This document shows positions 33,972 through 43,014 of a stretch of 64,000 nucleotides of DNA, piece by piece; the stretch's first letter is position 1, and the number at the start of each line of letters is the position of its first letter. Below the pieces are notes generated by a model. That model ran no database searches. It was not told the origin of the DNA and was given only the letters and a program-made list of their open reading frames with translations. Position numbers and translations under genes: made by a program. This stretch comes from CAVQBP01 sp963848195 (lineage in GTDB: Bacteria > Bacteroidota > Ignavibacteria > Ignavibacteriales > Ignavibacteriaceae): positions 62,001-126,000 of the forward strand of contig CAWKCY010000020.1 in NCBI GenBank assembly GCA_963848195.1, read 5' to 3'.

Positions 33972-35159
33972 TCACTTAATAATTATCAATTCTTTTTGCG
34001 GATTAGAAATAAAATCACAACCTTCTTTAGTTACAAAAACCTCTTCTTCAATTGTGGAAGTCCCGTATCCTTTCACTTGAAGTCTCGGTTCGATAGTATA
34101 TACTTGTCCTTCTTCAACTTCCATAAAAGGCGTATTACCATAGCGTTCCCATCTTGGTAGAAGTCCTGTCCCCCCATCATGTACGTTTCTCCCTACCTGA
34201 TGTCCCAGTCCATGCGGAAATTCATCATACCCTTTTTCAATAATATAATTGCGCGCTATTTCATCCATTTCCCAACCCTTAACACCTGGCTTCAAATTGT
34301 CGGCTACTTTCTGAATTGAATCTCTTATCACCTCAAAGCCTTTTTGAACTTCTGCAGGGGGCCTTTCTTCATCAGTCTTTAATACATACCACGTCCTTTG
34401 CATATCGGAACAATACCCTTTATGCTTAATTCCGAAATCAATGTTAACTAAATGTCCTCTTTCAACTTTTCTATTTGTTGGCCCCGAATGAGCACCCTGA
34501 GTTTCGGGTCCGGTAAATACTGCCGGACAATGTTCTTCCTCCCATGCTAGTTCAAATCCTTTTTCCATTGTTAAATTTATTATAAACTCTGCAATTTCCT
34601 TCTCTGTCTTACCTGGTTTAATAAATTTAGTCACCTGCTCAAAAATTTTCTGAGTTTCATTCACAGCATAATTCATGATCGCATACTCGGATTCCGACTT
34701 CCTCCCTCTTAAAGCAGAGATTATTTCTTCGGAAGATATAAGCTTATCTTCATAACCTGACCCTTTTAAGTGTTCCTGAAGTATCAAATACATACCGTGG
34801 GTTAATCCATCAGCAAGATCACTGTTCTGTGAATAGTTTACTGCAATTTTATTTGGCTTATGCACATTTAAATACTCAAGTAGCGGCTCTTTAATAGATT
34901 TAATATAGCCGATTATATTTTTATATAACCCTCCCTTAAAATTCTCCGCTTCAATAGAACCCACAATTGCAGTAGTCTCTCCGTCTTTATTAATTATAAA
35001 AGCTGACTGCCAGGTGCAGTTCTTCCCCACAATTATATCAAGAGCAGGATCATGAATAGTAGAGCTCTCTCTCACAAATGTTATCCAAAGATCTACTCCT
35101 TTTTCTTTAAGAATCAATACTGCTTGTTCAATTTTTTCTTTTATTATTTCTGTCGACAT
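33972..35159 (-). CDS. M24-family metallopeptidase (Xaa-Pro dipeptidase/aminopeptidase-like)
   Basis: The 395-residue protein has an N-terminal creatinase-like domain (about 1-155) and a pita-bread M24 domain (160-395). Dinuclear metal ligands are visible: Asp residues in NIDFGIKHKGYCSDMQRTW, His in HGLGHQVGR, Glu in YTIEPRL and Glu in TIEEEVFVT. It probably removes N-terminal residues before proline or cleaves Xaa-Pro dipeptides in the cytoplasm; the exact specificity cannot be read from sequence. It is divergent from the gdhA-like gene. Confidence 0.9.
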   Translation of the reverse strand: MSTEIIKEKIEQAVLILKEKGVDLWITFVRESSTIHDPALDIIVGKNCTWQSAFIINKDGETTAIVGSIEAENFKGGLYKNIIGYIKSIKEPLLEYLNVHKPNKIAVNYSQNSDLADGLTHGMYLILQEHLKGSGYEDKLISSEEIISALRGRKSESEYAIMNYAVNETQKIFEQVTKFIKPGKTEKEIAEFIINLTMEKGFELAWEEEHCPAVFTGPETQGAHSGPTNRKVERGHLVNIDFGIKHKGYCSDMQRTWYVLKTDEERPPAEVQKGFEVIRDSIQKVADNLKPGVKGWEMDEIARNYIIEKGYDEFPHGLGHQVGRNVHDGGTGLLPRWERYGNTPFMEVEEGQVYTIEPRLQVKGYGTSTIEEEVFVTKEGCDFISNPQKELIIIK

Positions 35160-35478
35160 AAATATCCTTAAAATTTCTTTTGAATCAATTTATTAAAATT
35201 AACCATAAGTCAGCTAAAAAGAATATAAAAAATAAAAAATTTTAAGCTTTTTATCTTTTTTCTTTTTAAGTTTATCTGTGATAAATTTCTGGTTATCTAA
35301 TTGAGACAATATAAATTCATATTAAACCAGAAAACTTCTAAAGTAATTAGGGGGATACTACTTTCTTACAAGTTTTCATGTATAAATAATACAAAATATT
35401 ATTTACGCATCCCTTCCAGATTTTTTATATCACAAAATATAAAATTCATTATAAACACAAATTTATTTGAGGTTAACT
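35160..35478. other. AT-rich divergent promoter spacer
   Basis: 319 bp between the divergent M24 peptidase and gdhA-like genes. It is strongly AT-rich (poly-A and poly-T tracts near 35221-35275) with no repeat-family copy and no RNA-like structure that I can see. GAGG at 35469-35472 is the gdhA ribosome-binding site. Confidence 0.5.
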
Positions 35479-36840
35479 ATGTCAGAATATGTCCAAAATT
35501 TGATGGCTGAAGTTAAAGCCAAAAATCCTAATGAACCCGAATTTCATCAGGCAGTCGAAGAAGTAGTCGATTCTTTGGATCTTGTATTGGAAAAACATCC
35601 CGAATATCGCTCCAATAAAATTCTTGAAAGAATAATAGAACCTGAACGGGTTATTATGTTTCGCGTTCCTTGGGTGGATGATCAGGGCGAAGTCCATATA
35701 AACCGCGGCTTTAGAATAGAAATGAATAGTGCAATTGGTCCTTATAAAGGTGGCCTGCGCTTCCACCCTTCTGTTAATCTAGGTATTCTGAAATTTTTAG
35801 CTTTCGAACAGGTCTTTAAAAACAGCTTAACTACTCTTCCTATGGGAGGCGGTAAAGGTGGTTCGGACTTTGACCCTAAAGGAAAGAGTGATAACGAAGT
35901 AATGAGATTTTGCCAGAGCTTTATGAGCTGAACTTTACAGGCATATTGGCTCCAATACCGATGTACCTGCTGGAGATATCGGAGTTGGCGGAAGAGAAAT
36001 CGGATTTCTCTTCGGTCAATACAAAAAAATTAGAAATGAATTTACCGGTGTGTTACAGGTAAAGGAATTAATTGGGGAGGTTCACTAATCAGACCTGAAG
36101 CCACTGGGTACGGTGCAGTTTATTTTGCTTCCGAAATGCTTTCAACCAGAGGAGAAAGCCTGGAAGGTAAAACTTGTCTTGTTTCCGGAAGCGGAAATGT
36201 AGCTCAGTATACAGTTGAAAAAATTATACAGCTTGGAGGTAAAGCCGTTACATTATCTGACTCAAGCGGTTATATCTTTGACCCGGAAGGTATTGACAGA
36301 GAAAGACTAAATTTTGTACTGGATCTTAAGAATGTTCGCAGAGGACGTATATCAGAATATGCAGATAAATATAATTGCGCTGAATATTTCCCGGTTGATA
36401 GCAGACTTGATTATAATCCATTATGGGATCATGAAGCTGATTGTGCTTTCCCCAGCGCTACACAAAATGAAATAAATGAAAAAGATGCCGTCAATCTCCT
36501 TAAAAATAAAGTTTATTGTGTTTCTGAAGGTGCTAATATGCCTACCACTATCGGAGGAGTTAGACACTTTTTGAATGAGAACATTCTTTATGGCCCTGGA
36601 AAAGCTGCTAATGCTGGCGGTGTTGCAGTTTCTGGACTTGAAATGGCTCAGAATAGTATGAGATACTCCTGGATGAAAGATGAAGTTGATAATAGACTTC
36701 ATATAATCATGAAGAGCATTCATAAAACATGCGTTGAAGTTGCTGAGCGTTTTGGTACTCCTGGTAACTATGTTAACGGCGCCAATATAGGAGGTTTCCT
36801 TAAAGTCGCAGACGCAATGCTTGATCAAGGAATAGTTTAA
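35479..36840 (+). pseudogene. gdhA: NADP-type glutamate dehydrogenase, two compensating frameshifts
   Basis: The frame starting at 35479 (SD GAGG) gives a GdhA N-terminus (FRIEMNSAIGPYKGGLRFHP, GGGKGGSDFDPKGKSDNEVM) but stops at TGA 35929-35931. The expected continuation ELYRHIGSNTDVPAGDIGVG is found one frame over from 35930 to about 36055, and the original frame resumes at 36058 with GKGINWGGSLIRPEATGYGA and runs to 36840 (SGSGNVAQYTVEK, CATQNE-like SATQNEINEK, PGKAANAGGVAVSGLEMAQN). One extra base near 35926-35929 and one missing base near 36055 explain everything. Corrected, it would be about 453 residues, normal for GdhA. Function lost, unless the indels are assembly errors. Confidence 0.9.
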
Positions 36841-36872
36841 TTTGTTAAACTATGGTTAAAATTAAAAATGCT

Positions 36873-36917
36873 CTCACCTTCTGTCCCTCTCTTTATTAAG
36901 GAGAGAGCAAAAGGTTA
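36873..36917. repeat. Degenerate inverted repeat, CCTCTC...GGAGAG type
   Basis: An imperfect hairpin (CTCTCACCTTCTG...CCCTCTCTTTATTAAGGAGA...CAAAAGGTTAGAG) related to the perfect repeat at 3162-3186. Confidence 0.45.
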
Positions 36918-36932
36918 GAGTACGTATATAAT

Positions 36933-36984
36933 GTCATTCTGAACGGAACGAAGTGGAGTGAAGAATCTCACGGTTTAATTTTAC
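36933..36984. repeat. GTCATTCTGAAC-family dispersed repeat, copy 3
   Basis: A short copy, GTCATTCTGAACGGAACGAA to GAAGAATCTCAC, lacking the CCCG hairpin core, followed by GGTTTAATTTTA as in the copy at 49346. It lies 30 bp before the receiver/ATP-grasp gene. Confidence 0.75.
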
Positions 36985-37013
36985 ACCCAATCTATCCAGA
37001 AGTAGAATCGTAA

Positions 37014-40000
37014 ATGGAAAATCATTCATTATACTCCCTTAGTAATATTGACCAGCTATGGGTAGAGCATGGCTACGGAACCCGTTTCCAGGGATTTCAG
37101 AATCTAATGAAATACCGGATACGCGACATCCTCCTGGTTTCTAGCCTTTACGATTCCTATCTATTTGAAGAAGACGGCAGACTGTATGAATTAATTCGAA
37201 AAGAATACCAGGGATTAAACCTCAGTCATTCTCCCGAACTAATACGGGTATCCAGCGGAATTGAAGCAATCGCTCTTGCAAAAGAGGAAAGAAGATACGA
37301 CTTAATTATCTCTACTCTTCATATTGAAGATATGCATGCTCTTAACCTTGCAAAACTCGTTAAGCAGTCAAATCTGAATATACCTATTGTTTTACTCGCC
37401 TATAATAATCGTGAATTAACTGATTTAATATCACGACATGATGTCTCTGTCTTTGATAAAATTTTTATCTGGCAGGGTGACTTCAGAATCATGCTTGGCA
37501 TTATTAAATATATGGAAGACAAAATTAATGTCGAGCACGATACTAAAATCGTTGGCGTTCAGTCAATTATATTAATAGAAGATAATATCCGTGATTATTC
37601 AACTTTTCTTCCCTTAATTTATACTGAAATATTAAAGCAGTCTCAAAATTTAATTTCCGAAGGAATAAATCTCTCTCATAAATTTTTACGAATGAGAGCC
37701 CGACCCAAAATACTGCTTTGCACAAATTATGAAGAAGCATGGGATTATTATGAGAAATATCGTGAGTTTATTCTTGGTATTATTTCCGATATAGATTTTA
37801 AGAGAAATGGAATAGAAGACCCCGAAGCTGGACTTGAATTTGCTAAAAGAGTTAAAGCCCAATACCCCGATATTCCTATCCTTCTTCAATCATATATAAA
37901 AGAAAACAAAGCCAAAGCTAAAGAGATCGGTGCTTCTTTCCTGGTGAAAGAATCTCCTAATCTTCTCCAGGAATTAAGAAAATTCATGGTCAATTATTTT
38001 AGCTTTGGTGACCTTATTTTCAGATTACCCGATGGCTCTGAAGTCGGTAGGGCTCATGATTTGAAGTCGCTGGAAGAACAGTTAAAGATAGTTCCTGATG
38101 AAAGTATCTTGTATCATGCAGAGAGAAATCATTTCTCTAATTGGCTGAAAGCAAGAACCGAATTCTGGCTTGCTCATAAACTAAGACCCAGAAAAGTGTC
38201 GGACTTTTCATCAATTAATGAGTTAAGAGAGAATTTAATTTCTTCTATTAAAGAATATCAGAAACGTAGACAAAAAGGCATAATTACCGATTTTGTAAAA
38301 GATACTTTTGACCCTGCTAGTTCTTTTGCAAGAATTGGTGGAGGTTCTCTCGGCGGTAAAGCAAGAGGATTAGGATTTATAAATACTTTAATTAATAATT
38401 ATAATATTAGTGCAAAGTATGACAATATTTTAATTTACGTTCCCCCTGCCGTTGTATTGGGTACAGATGTATTCGACCAGTTTCTTGAAGAAAATGATTT
38501 AAGAAATTTCGCAATATCATGCAATGATGACGAAGAAATTACACTCAGATTTTTAGCAGCTGATAAGTTTCCCGAAGATATTATAAAACATCTCGTAGAA
38601 TTTCTGGATATTATTAGAAGTCCGCTTGCAGTCAGATCTTCAAGTTTATTGGAAGACTCTCAATATCAGCCGTTTGCTGGTGTCTACGAAACTTATATGC
38701 TCCCTAATAATAACCATAACCCTATAATCAGGTTAAGTGAATTAATTACAACTATCAAAAGAGTCTTTGCCTCCACTTTCTACCAAAATGCAAAAGACTA
38801 TATATTTGCTACTGCCTACAGGCTCGAAGAAGAAAAAATGGCTGTTATTGTCCAGCAGATGGTAGGCACAAAGCACAATAATAAATTTTATCCTAACTTC
38901 TCGGGAGTCGCAAAATCTCATAATTTCTATCCAATGCCTCCACAGAAATCTGTAGACGGTATTGCATCAGTTGCCTTAGGGCTCGGTAAATGGGTTGTTG
39001 ATGGAGGCACCACTATTAAGTTTTGTCCTAAATATCCTTCACATATCCCCCAGTTTTATTCGGTTGAAGAAACCCTAAATAATAGCCAGCGCGAATTCTA
39101 TGCATTAAATCTTGATGGACATTTTGATGATTCAAGCCTTACTCATGATATCCTGGTTCAAAAATACGATTTAAATGTTGCCGAAAATGATAATACCCTT
39201 GCTCCTGTCGGCTCCACATACAGCGTTGATAATAAAGCTATTTATGACGGCATTTCTAGAAACGGGATAAGGATTGTGAGTTTCGCTCCTATTCTAAAAA
39301 ATAAAATTTTCCCCCTTCCTGAAATTCTGGAACTTTTACTCGATATGGGTACATGGGGAATGGGTACTCCTGTTGAAATTGAGTTCGCCGTAAATATGTC
39401 CAATTCTAAAAATAAACCGAATCAATTTGCACTCCTTCAAATGCGCCCCCTGGTACTAACCAGGGAAATCGAGGAACTCGATATTGAAAATTATTCACAG
39501 AATGACCTGCTCTGTTATTCCGACCAGGTCCTTGGGCACGGAGTAATTAAAGATATCTATGATATTATATTTGTTGATTATCATCTGTTTGAAAGATCAA
39601 AAAGCAAAGATGTTGCTGTCGAATTAAACCAGTTTAATAATAAACTAATGAAACTGAACCGCCCTTATTTATTGATCGGTGTAGGAAGATGGGGCAGCCT
39701 TGACCCCTGGCTCGGGATCCCTGTTAAGTGGGAGCAGATATCCGGAGCTAAGACAATTATCGAAACCGGGTTTAAGGATTTTGATGTAACTCCTTCTCAA
39801 GGCTCCCATTTCTTTCATAATCTTACCTCCTTTATGATAGGTTACTTCAGTATCTACCCTAATCATAAACAAAGCTGGATAAATTGGGATTGGATTTTAA
39901 ATCAAGTCCCTGAAGAAAAGAAGATGTTTACAAGCCATATTAAATTAGAAAAATCTCTCACAATTAAAGTTAACGGACAAAGAAATAAGGGAATAATAAC

Positions 40001-40019
40001 TAAACCGGGAATAAATTAA
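37014..40019 (+). CDS. Receiver-like / PEP-synthase ATP-grasp chimeric protein
   Basis: The protein has 1001 residues. Two CheY-like folds come first: one at about 37-170 (YDLIISTLHIED, IPIVLLAYNN) and one at about 183-325 (IILIEDN, GIISDIDFKRNG, IPILLQSY, FLVKESP). The second keeps the acidic pocket, Asp261-type acceptor and Lys. From about 440 there is a PPDK/PEP-synthase N-terminal ATP-grasp domain: GGGSLGGKARGLGF (442-455), SPLAVRSSSLLEDSQYQPFA (536-555), MAVIVQQMVG (609-618), GVAKSHNFYP (631-640), ALGLGKWVVDGG (654-665) and QMRPLV (about 824). The His swivelling domain and the PEP-binding TIM barrel are missing, so it cannot be a complete PEP synthase. A phospho-regulated kinase or ATP-driven regulator of the neighbouring glutamate dehydrogenases is plausible inference. 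Confidence 0.82.
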   Translation: MENHSLYSLSNIDQLWVEHGYGTRFQGFQNLMKYRIRDILLVSSLYDSYLFEEDGRLYELIRKEYQGLNLSHSPELIRVSSGIEAIALAKEERRYDLIISTLHIEDMHALNLAKLVKQSNLNIPIVLLAYNNRELTDLISRHDVSVFDKIFIWQGDFRIMLGIIKYMEDKINVEHDTKIVGVQSIILIEDNIRDYSTFLPLIYTEILKQSQNLISEGINLSHKFLRMRARPKILLCTNYEEAWDYYEKYREFILGIISDIDFKRNGIEDPEAGLEFAKRVKAQYPDIPILLQSYIKENKAKAKEIGASFLVKESPNLLQELRKFMVNYFSFGDLIFRLPDGSEVGRAHDLKSLEEQLKIVPDESILYHAERNHFSNWLKARTEFWLAHKLRPRKVSDFSSINELRENLISSIKEYQKRRQKGIITDFVKDTFDPASSFARIGGGSLGGKARGLGFINTLINNYNISAKYDNILIYVPPAVVLGTDVFDQFLEENDLRNFAISCNDDEEITLRFLAADKFPEDIIKHLVEFLDIIRSPLAVRSSSLLEDSQYQPFAGVYETYMLPNNNHNPIIRLSELITTIKRVFASTFYQNAKDYIFATAYRLEEEKMAVIVQQMVGTKHNNKFYPNFSGVAKSHNFYPMPPQKSVDGIASVALGLGKWVVDGGTTIKFCPKYPSHIPQFYSVEETLNNSQREFYALNLDGHFDDSSLTHDILVQKYDLNVAENDNTLAPVGSTYSVDNKAIYDGISRNGIRIVSFAPILKNKIFPLPEILELLLDMGTWGMGTPVEIEFAVNMSNSKNKPNQFALLQMRPLVLTREIEELDIENYSQNDLLCYSDQVLGHGVIKDIYDIIFVDYHLFERSKSKDVAVELNQFNNKLMKLNRPYLLIGVGRWGSLDPWLGIPVKWEQISGAKTIIETGFKDFDVTPSQGSHFFHNLTSFMIGYFSIYPNHKQSWINWDWILNQVPEEKKMFTSHIKLEKSLTIKVNGQRNKGIITKPGIN

Positions 40020-40021
40020 TT

Positions 40022-40210
40022 ATGGAAGAGAAAAAAGGGGACGCATATGATAATTGCCCCCACTGCGGTAGAAAATTAAGCCCATGGGAAAAAGTATTGC
40101 TTACCGTCGATAGAGCTATTGTTTGTAAAAACTGCTGGTATAGAATTCTGCTCGATATTAGAAAAGAAAATTCCGGTCATCCGGAAATTAAAAATGATAA
40201 ATCAAATTAA
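40022..40210 (+). CDS. Zinc-ribbon microprotein
   Basis: The 62-residue protein has two zinc knuckles, Cys12-x2-Cys15 (CPHCG) and Cys35-x2-Cys38 (CKNCW), separated by 19 residues, and a hydrophilic Lys/Asn-rich tail. Its ATG is 2 bp after the stop of the receiver/ATP-grasp gene and its stop is 13 bp before the next GDH, so the three genes are very likely one operon with coupled translation. A protein-binding or nucleic-acid-binding adaptor is a guess. Confidence 0.72.
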   Translation: MEEKKGDAYDNCPHCGRKLSPWEKVLLTVDRAIVCKNCWYRILLDIRKENSGHPEIKNDKSN

Positions 40211-40223
40211 AGGTTGTTTATAA

Positions 40224-41471
40224 ATGGAATCATATAATTCTTTCTCTGTTGCACAAAAACAGGTAAATGAAGCTGCAAAGATCTTAAAGTTAGATGATGC
40301 TACTCTGGAACTCCTTCTATGGCCTCAAAGAGAAATTAAATTTACCTTTCCCGTTAAACTGGACAATGGGAAAACAAAAATATTTCATGCGTATAGAATC
40401 CAGTACAACTTTGCCAGAGGACCTGCTAAAGGAGGTATTAGATTCCATCCGGATGAAACCGTTGATACTATTAGAGCACTTTCTTGCTGGATGACATGGA
40501 AAACTGCAGTTGTTGATCTACCTCTGGGAGGAGGAAAAGGAGGTGTGGTCTGCGATCCGAAATCTCTGTCCGATAGAGAACTTGAAAATTTATCGAGAGG
40601 TTATATTAGGGCGGTTGCTCAATATATCGGAGTAGATAAAGATATTCCTGCTCCCGATGTATATACCAACCCCCAGACTATGGCCTGGATGATGGATGAA
40701 TATGAAACCATAGTTCATAATCACCAGCCCGGGGTTCTTACCGATAAGCCCCTGCAAATTGGAGGTACCGAAGGGAGAAGAGATGCAACGGCTAGAGGAG
40801 GAGTTATTACGGTAAGGGAAGCTTGTAAATTACTTGGCGTCGACCCAACCGGAAGGTTTGCTATTCAAGGGTTTGGAACGGTTGGACAAAGAGCCGCTCT
40901 GCTCCATCAGGAAATTTTAGGCGGTGGTAAGCTCATTGCTGTTAGCGATTCCAAAGGTGCTATCTATAATCCTGATGGGTTTAATCCGAAAGAATTAGTC
41001 TCCCATAAACTTAAGACCGGTTCTATTAAAGGTTTTCCGGGTGGAGAGAATATTACTCATGAAAAACTTTTAACCTTAAATCTTGAAGTTTTATATCCTG
41101 CCGCTCTTGAAAATACTATTACTTCTGAAAATGCAGATTCAATAAATGCAAAGATAATTTGTGAATTAGCTAATGGTCCCACTACTCCTGAAGCTGATAC
41201 TATCTTAAATGCAAAAGGAATTCATACAATTCCTGATATCTTAGCGAGCGCCGGTGGTGTAACTGTCTCTTATTTCGAAATGGTTCAGGATAAATATAGT
41301 TTCTTCTGGGATGAAGAAACTGTGAATAAACAGCTCGACCAAAAACTTACTAAAGCTTATCACCGCGTCCTGGAAGCTATAAAGGAGAAAAAAGTACACC
41401 CCCGTTTAGCTGCTACTGTTGTAGGTGTTGCTAAAGTAGCTGAGGCTTGCAAATTAAGAGGTTGGGTCTGA
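40224..41471 (+). CDS. Glu/Leu/Phe/Val dehydrogenase, glutamate dehydrogenase type
   Basis: The 415-residue enzyme has the usual length of hexameric NAD(P)-dependent glutamate dehydrogenases. Substrate-side motifs are ARGPAKGGIRFHPDE (about 68-82), the catalytic-lysine loop LPLGGGKGGVVCDP (about 101-114) and APDVYTNPQTMAWMMDEY (about 144). The Rossmann motif is GFGTVGQRAA (about 216), and ANGPTTPEAD, SAGGVTVSYFE follow. It interconverts glutamate and 2-oxoglutarate plus ammonia. It closes the receiver/ATP-grasp operon and faces a third GDH gene, with stop codons 8 bp apart. Confidence 0.93.
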   Translation: MESYNSFSVAQKQVNEAAKILKLDDATLELLLWPQREIKFTFPVKLDNGKTKIFHAYRIQYNFARGPAKGGIRFHPDETVDTIRALSCWMTWKTAVVDLPLGGGKGGVVCDPKSLSDRELENLSRGYIRAVAQYIGVDKDIPAPDVYTNPQTMAWMMDEYETIVHNHQPGVLTDKPLQIGGTEGRRDATARGGVITVREACKLLGVDPTGRFAIQGFGTVGQRAALLHQEILGGGKLIAVSDSKGAIYNPDGFNPKELVSHKLKTGSIKGFPGGENITHEKLLTLNLEVLYPAALENTITSENADSINAKIICELANGPTTPEADTILNAKGIHTIPDILASAGGVTVSYFEMVQDKYSFFWDEETVNKQLDQKLTKAYHRVLEAIKEKKVHPRLAATVVGVAKVAEACKLRGWV

Positions 41472-41479
41472 TCAGAAAA

Positions 41480-42910
41480 TCAAGGGAAAATACCCAATGC
41501 CATATAGGCTGTTGCAATTTTATCAATAGCTGTAATAAAAGCTGCAGTTCTCAAATCAGGAATTTTCTTATTTTCCATCCAGGTATCTCTTATCTGGTTA
41601 TATGCGGAAACCATAGTTTCTTCTAAACCGGAATTAACCAGATCCTCTTCTTCAGCACCATGAATTATAACTCTTTTCGCAGAATCATTTAAAGATTTCC
41701 CAAGGGCCTCTTCTATTGAATCAACTAAAACATGGTTAACTCTTTCTTCATACCTCTTCCCCATTCGGCCGAATCTAATATGTGATAAATTTTTTAACCA
41801 CTCAAAATATGAAACTGTAACCCCTCCTGCATTCAAGTAAAGATCCGGAATTATCATCGTCCCTTTCTTTTGCAATATTTTTTCTGCTTCCGGTGTAACT
41901 GGGCCATTTGCCGCTTCAGCTATTATTTTAGCTCTTATTCTCTCTGCATTTCCGGAGTTAATCTGGTTCTCTAAAGCCGCTGGAATAAGGATATCACACT
42001 CCTGCTCCAGGGCTAGTGCCCGCTTTTTCATATTCTTTGCTTTTGGATAATTCAATATTGAACCCGTTTCCTTTCGATGATTAAATACTTCTCCTAAATC
42101 AAGACCCTTCGCTGAATATATCGCTCCTTCAAATTCGGATATGGCTATTATTACTGCTCCTGCTTCCTGGAAAAATTTGGTAGTATAATAACCTACATTA
42201 CCTAAACCTTGAATTATTACTTTTTTCCCTTCAATTCCGGTTGTAAGCCCGAGTTTCTTCATATCCTTCTGATTACTTAATGCTTCTCTTACTCCGAAAT
42301 ACACTCCTCTACCGGTTGCTTCGGTACGGCCCCTAATCCCTCCCTGACTAATTGGCTTACCTGTAACACATGCACTTGAATCTATTCCGGGATGAAATGC
42401 GGCATAGGTATCTGCTATCCAGGCCATTTCCCGCGAACCCGTTCCGTAATCGGGTGCCGGTACATCAATGCCGGGACCAATAAAATTTTTCCTCACTAGC
42501 TCTGCTGTATACCTCCTTGTAATATGTTCAAGCTCAACTTCATTATAAGCCTTCGGATCAATTCTAACTCCCCCTTTTGCCCCCCCGAAAGGGACATCAA
42601 CTACCGCACATTTGTATGTCATTAAAGCTGCCAATGCCTTTACTTCATCCTGAGTTACTGCCAGGCTATACCTTATTCCTCCTTTTACCGGAAGTTTATG
42701 CTGACTGTGCTCTACTCTATATGCTACTATTACTTCAATATTATCCTTTATCCTTACCGGAAATTTCACACGGTAAACACTATTGCAGTATTTTATTTGC
42801 TCAAGCAGTCCGGCTGGATATTTTGTAAATGATGCCGCTCTTTCGAAGTACCTTAAAACATCATCGAAAAAACTTTCTTCTCTCTTTGCATGGATATTAT
42901 TGTTCGACAT
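41480..42910 (-). CDS. Glu/Leu/Phe/Val dehydrogenase, second intact glutamate dehydrogenase
   Basis: The 476-residue protein has the same family architecture as its neighbour but is from a different branch: LPVKGGIRYSLAVTQDEVKA (about 74), VPFGGAKGGVRIDP (about 107), APDYGTGSREMAWIADTY, GKPISQGGIRGRTEATGRG (about 188), GLGNVGYYTTKF (about 235), ANGPVTPEAEK and NAGGVTVSYFEW. The N-terminus is about 25 residues longer. Two intact and one broken GDH within 7.5 kb suggests functional subdivision (coenzyme or direction of reaction), but coenzyme choice is not readable with confidence. Confidence 0.92.
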   Translation of the reverse strand: MSNNNIHAKREESFFDDVLRYFERAASFTKYPAGLLEQIKYCNSVYRVKFPVRIKDNIEVIVAYRVEHSQHKLPVKGGIRYSLAVTQDEVKALAALMTYKCAVVDVPFGGAKGGVRIDPKAYNEVELEHITRRYTAELVRKNFIGPGIDVPAPDYGTGSREMAWIADTYAAFHPGIDSSACVTGKPISQGGIRGRTEATGRGVYFGVREALSNQKDMKKLGLTTGIEGKKVIIQGLGNVGYYTTKFFQEAGAVIIAISEFEGAIYSAKGLDLGEVFNHRKETGSILNYPKAKNMKKRALALEQECDILIPAALENQINSGNAERIRAKIIAEAANGPVTPEAEKILQKKGTMIIPDLYLNAGGVTVSYFEWLKNLSHIRFGRMGKRYEERVNHVLVDSIEEALGKSLNDSAKRVIIHGAEEEDLVNSGLEETMVSAYNQIRDTWMENKKIPDLRTAAFITAIDKIATAYMALGIFP

Positions 42911-43014
42911 TGTATATCCTCCTCAATTCCATATAATTAATTAATATAAAGATTTGATGAATACTTAAATTCTTCATATATATCATTAAACTTAATTAAA
43001 TTTTTTTTAATTCC

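Noticed and set aside
36421..36828. 135-aa minus-strand frame
   Set aside because: Antisense shadow of the C-terminal half of gdhA.
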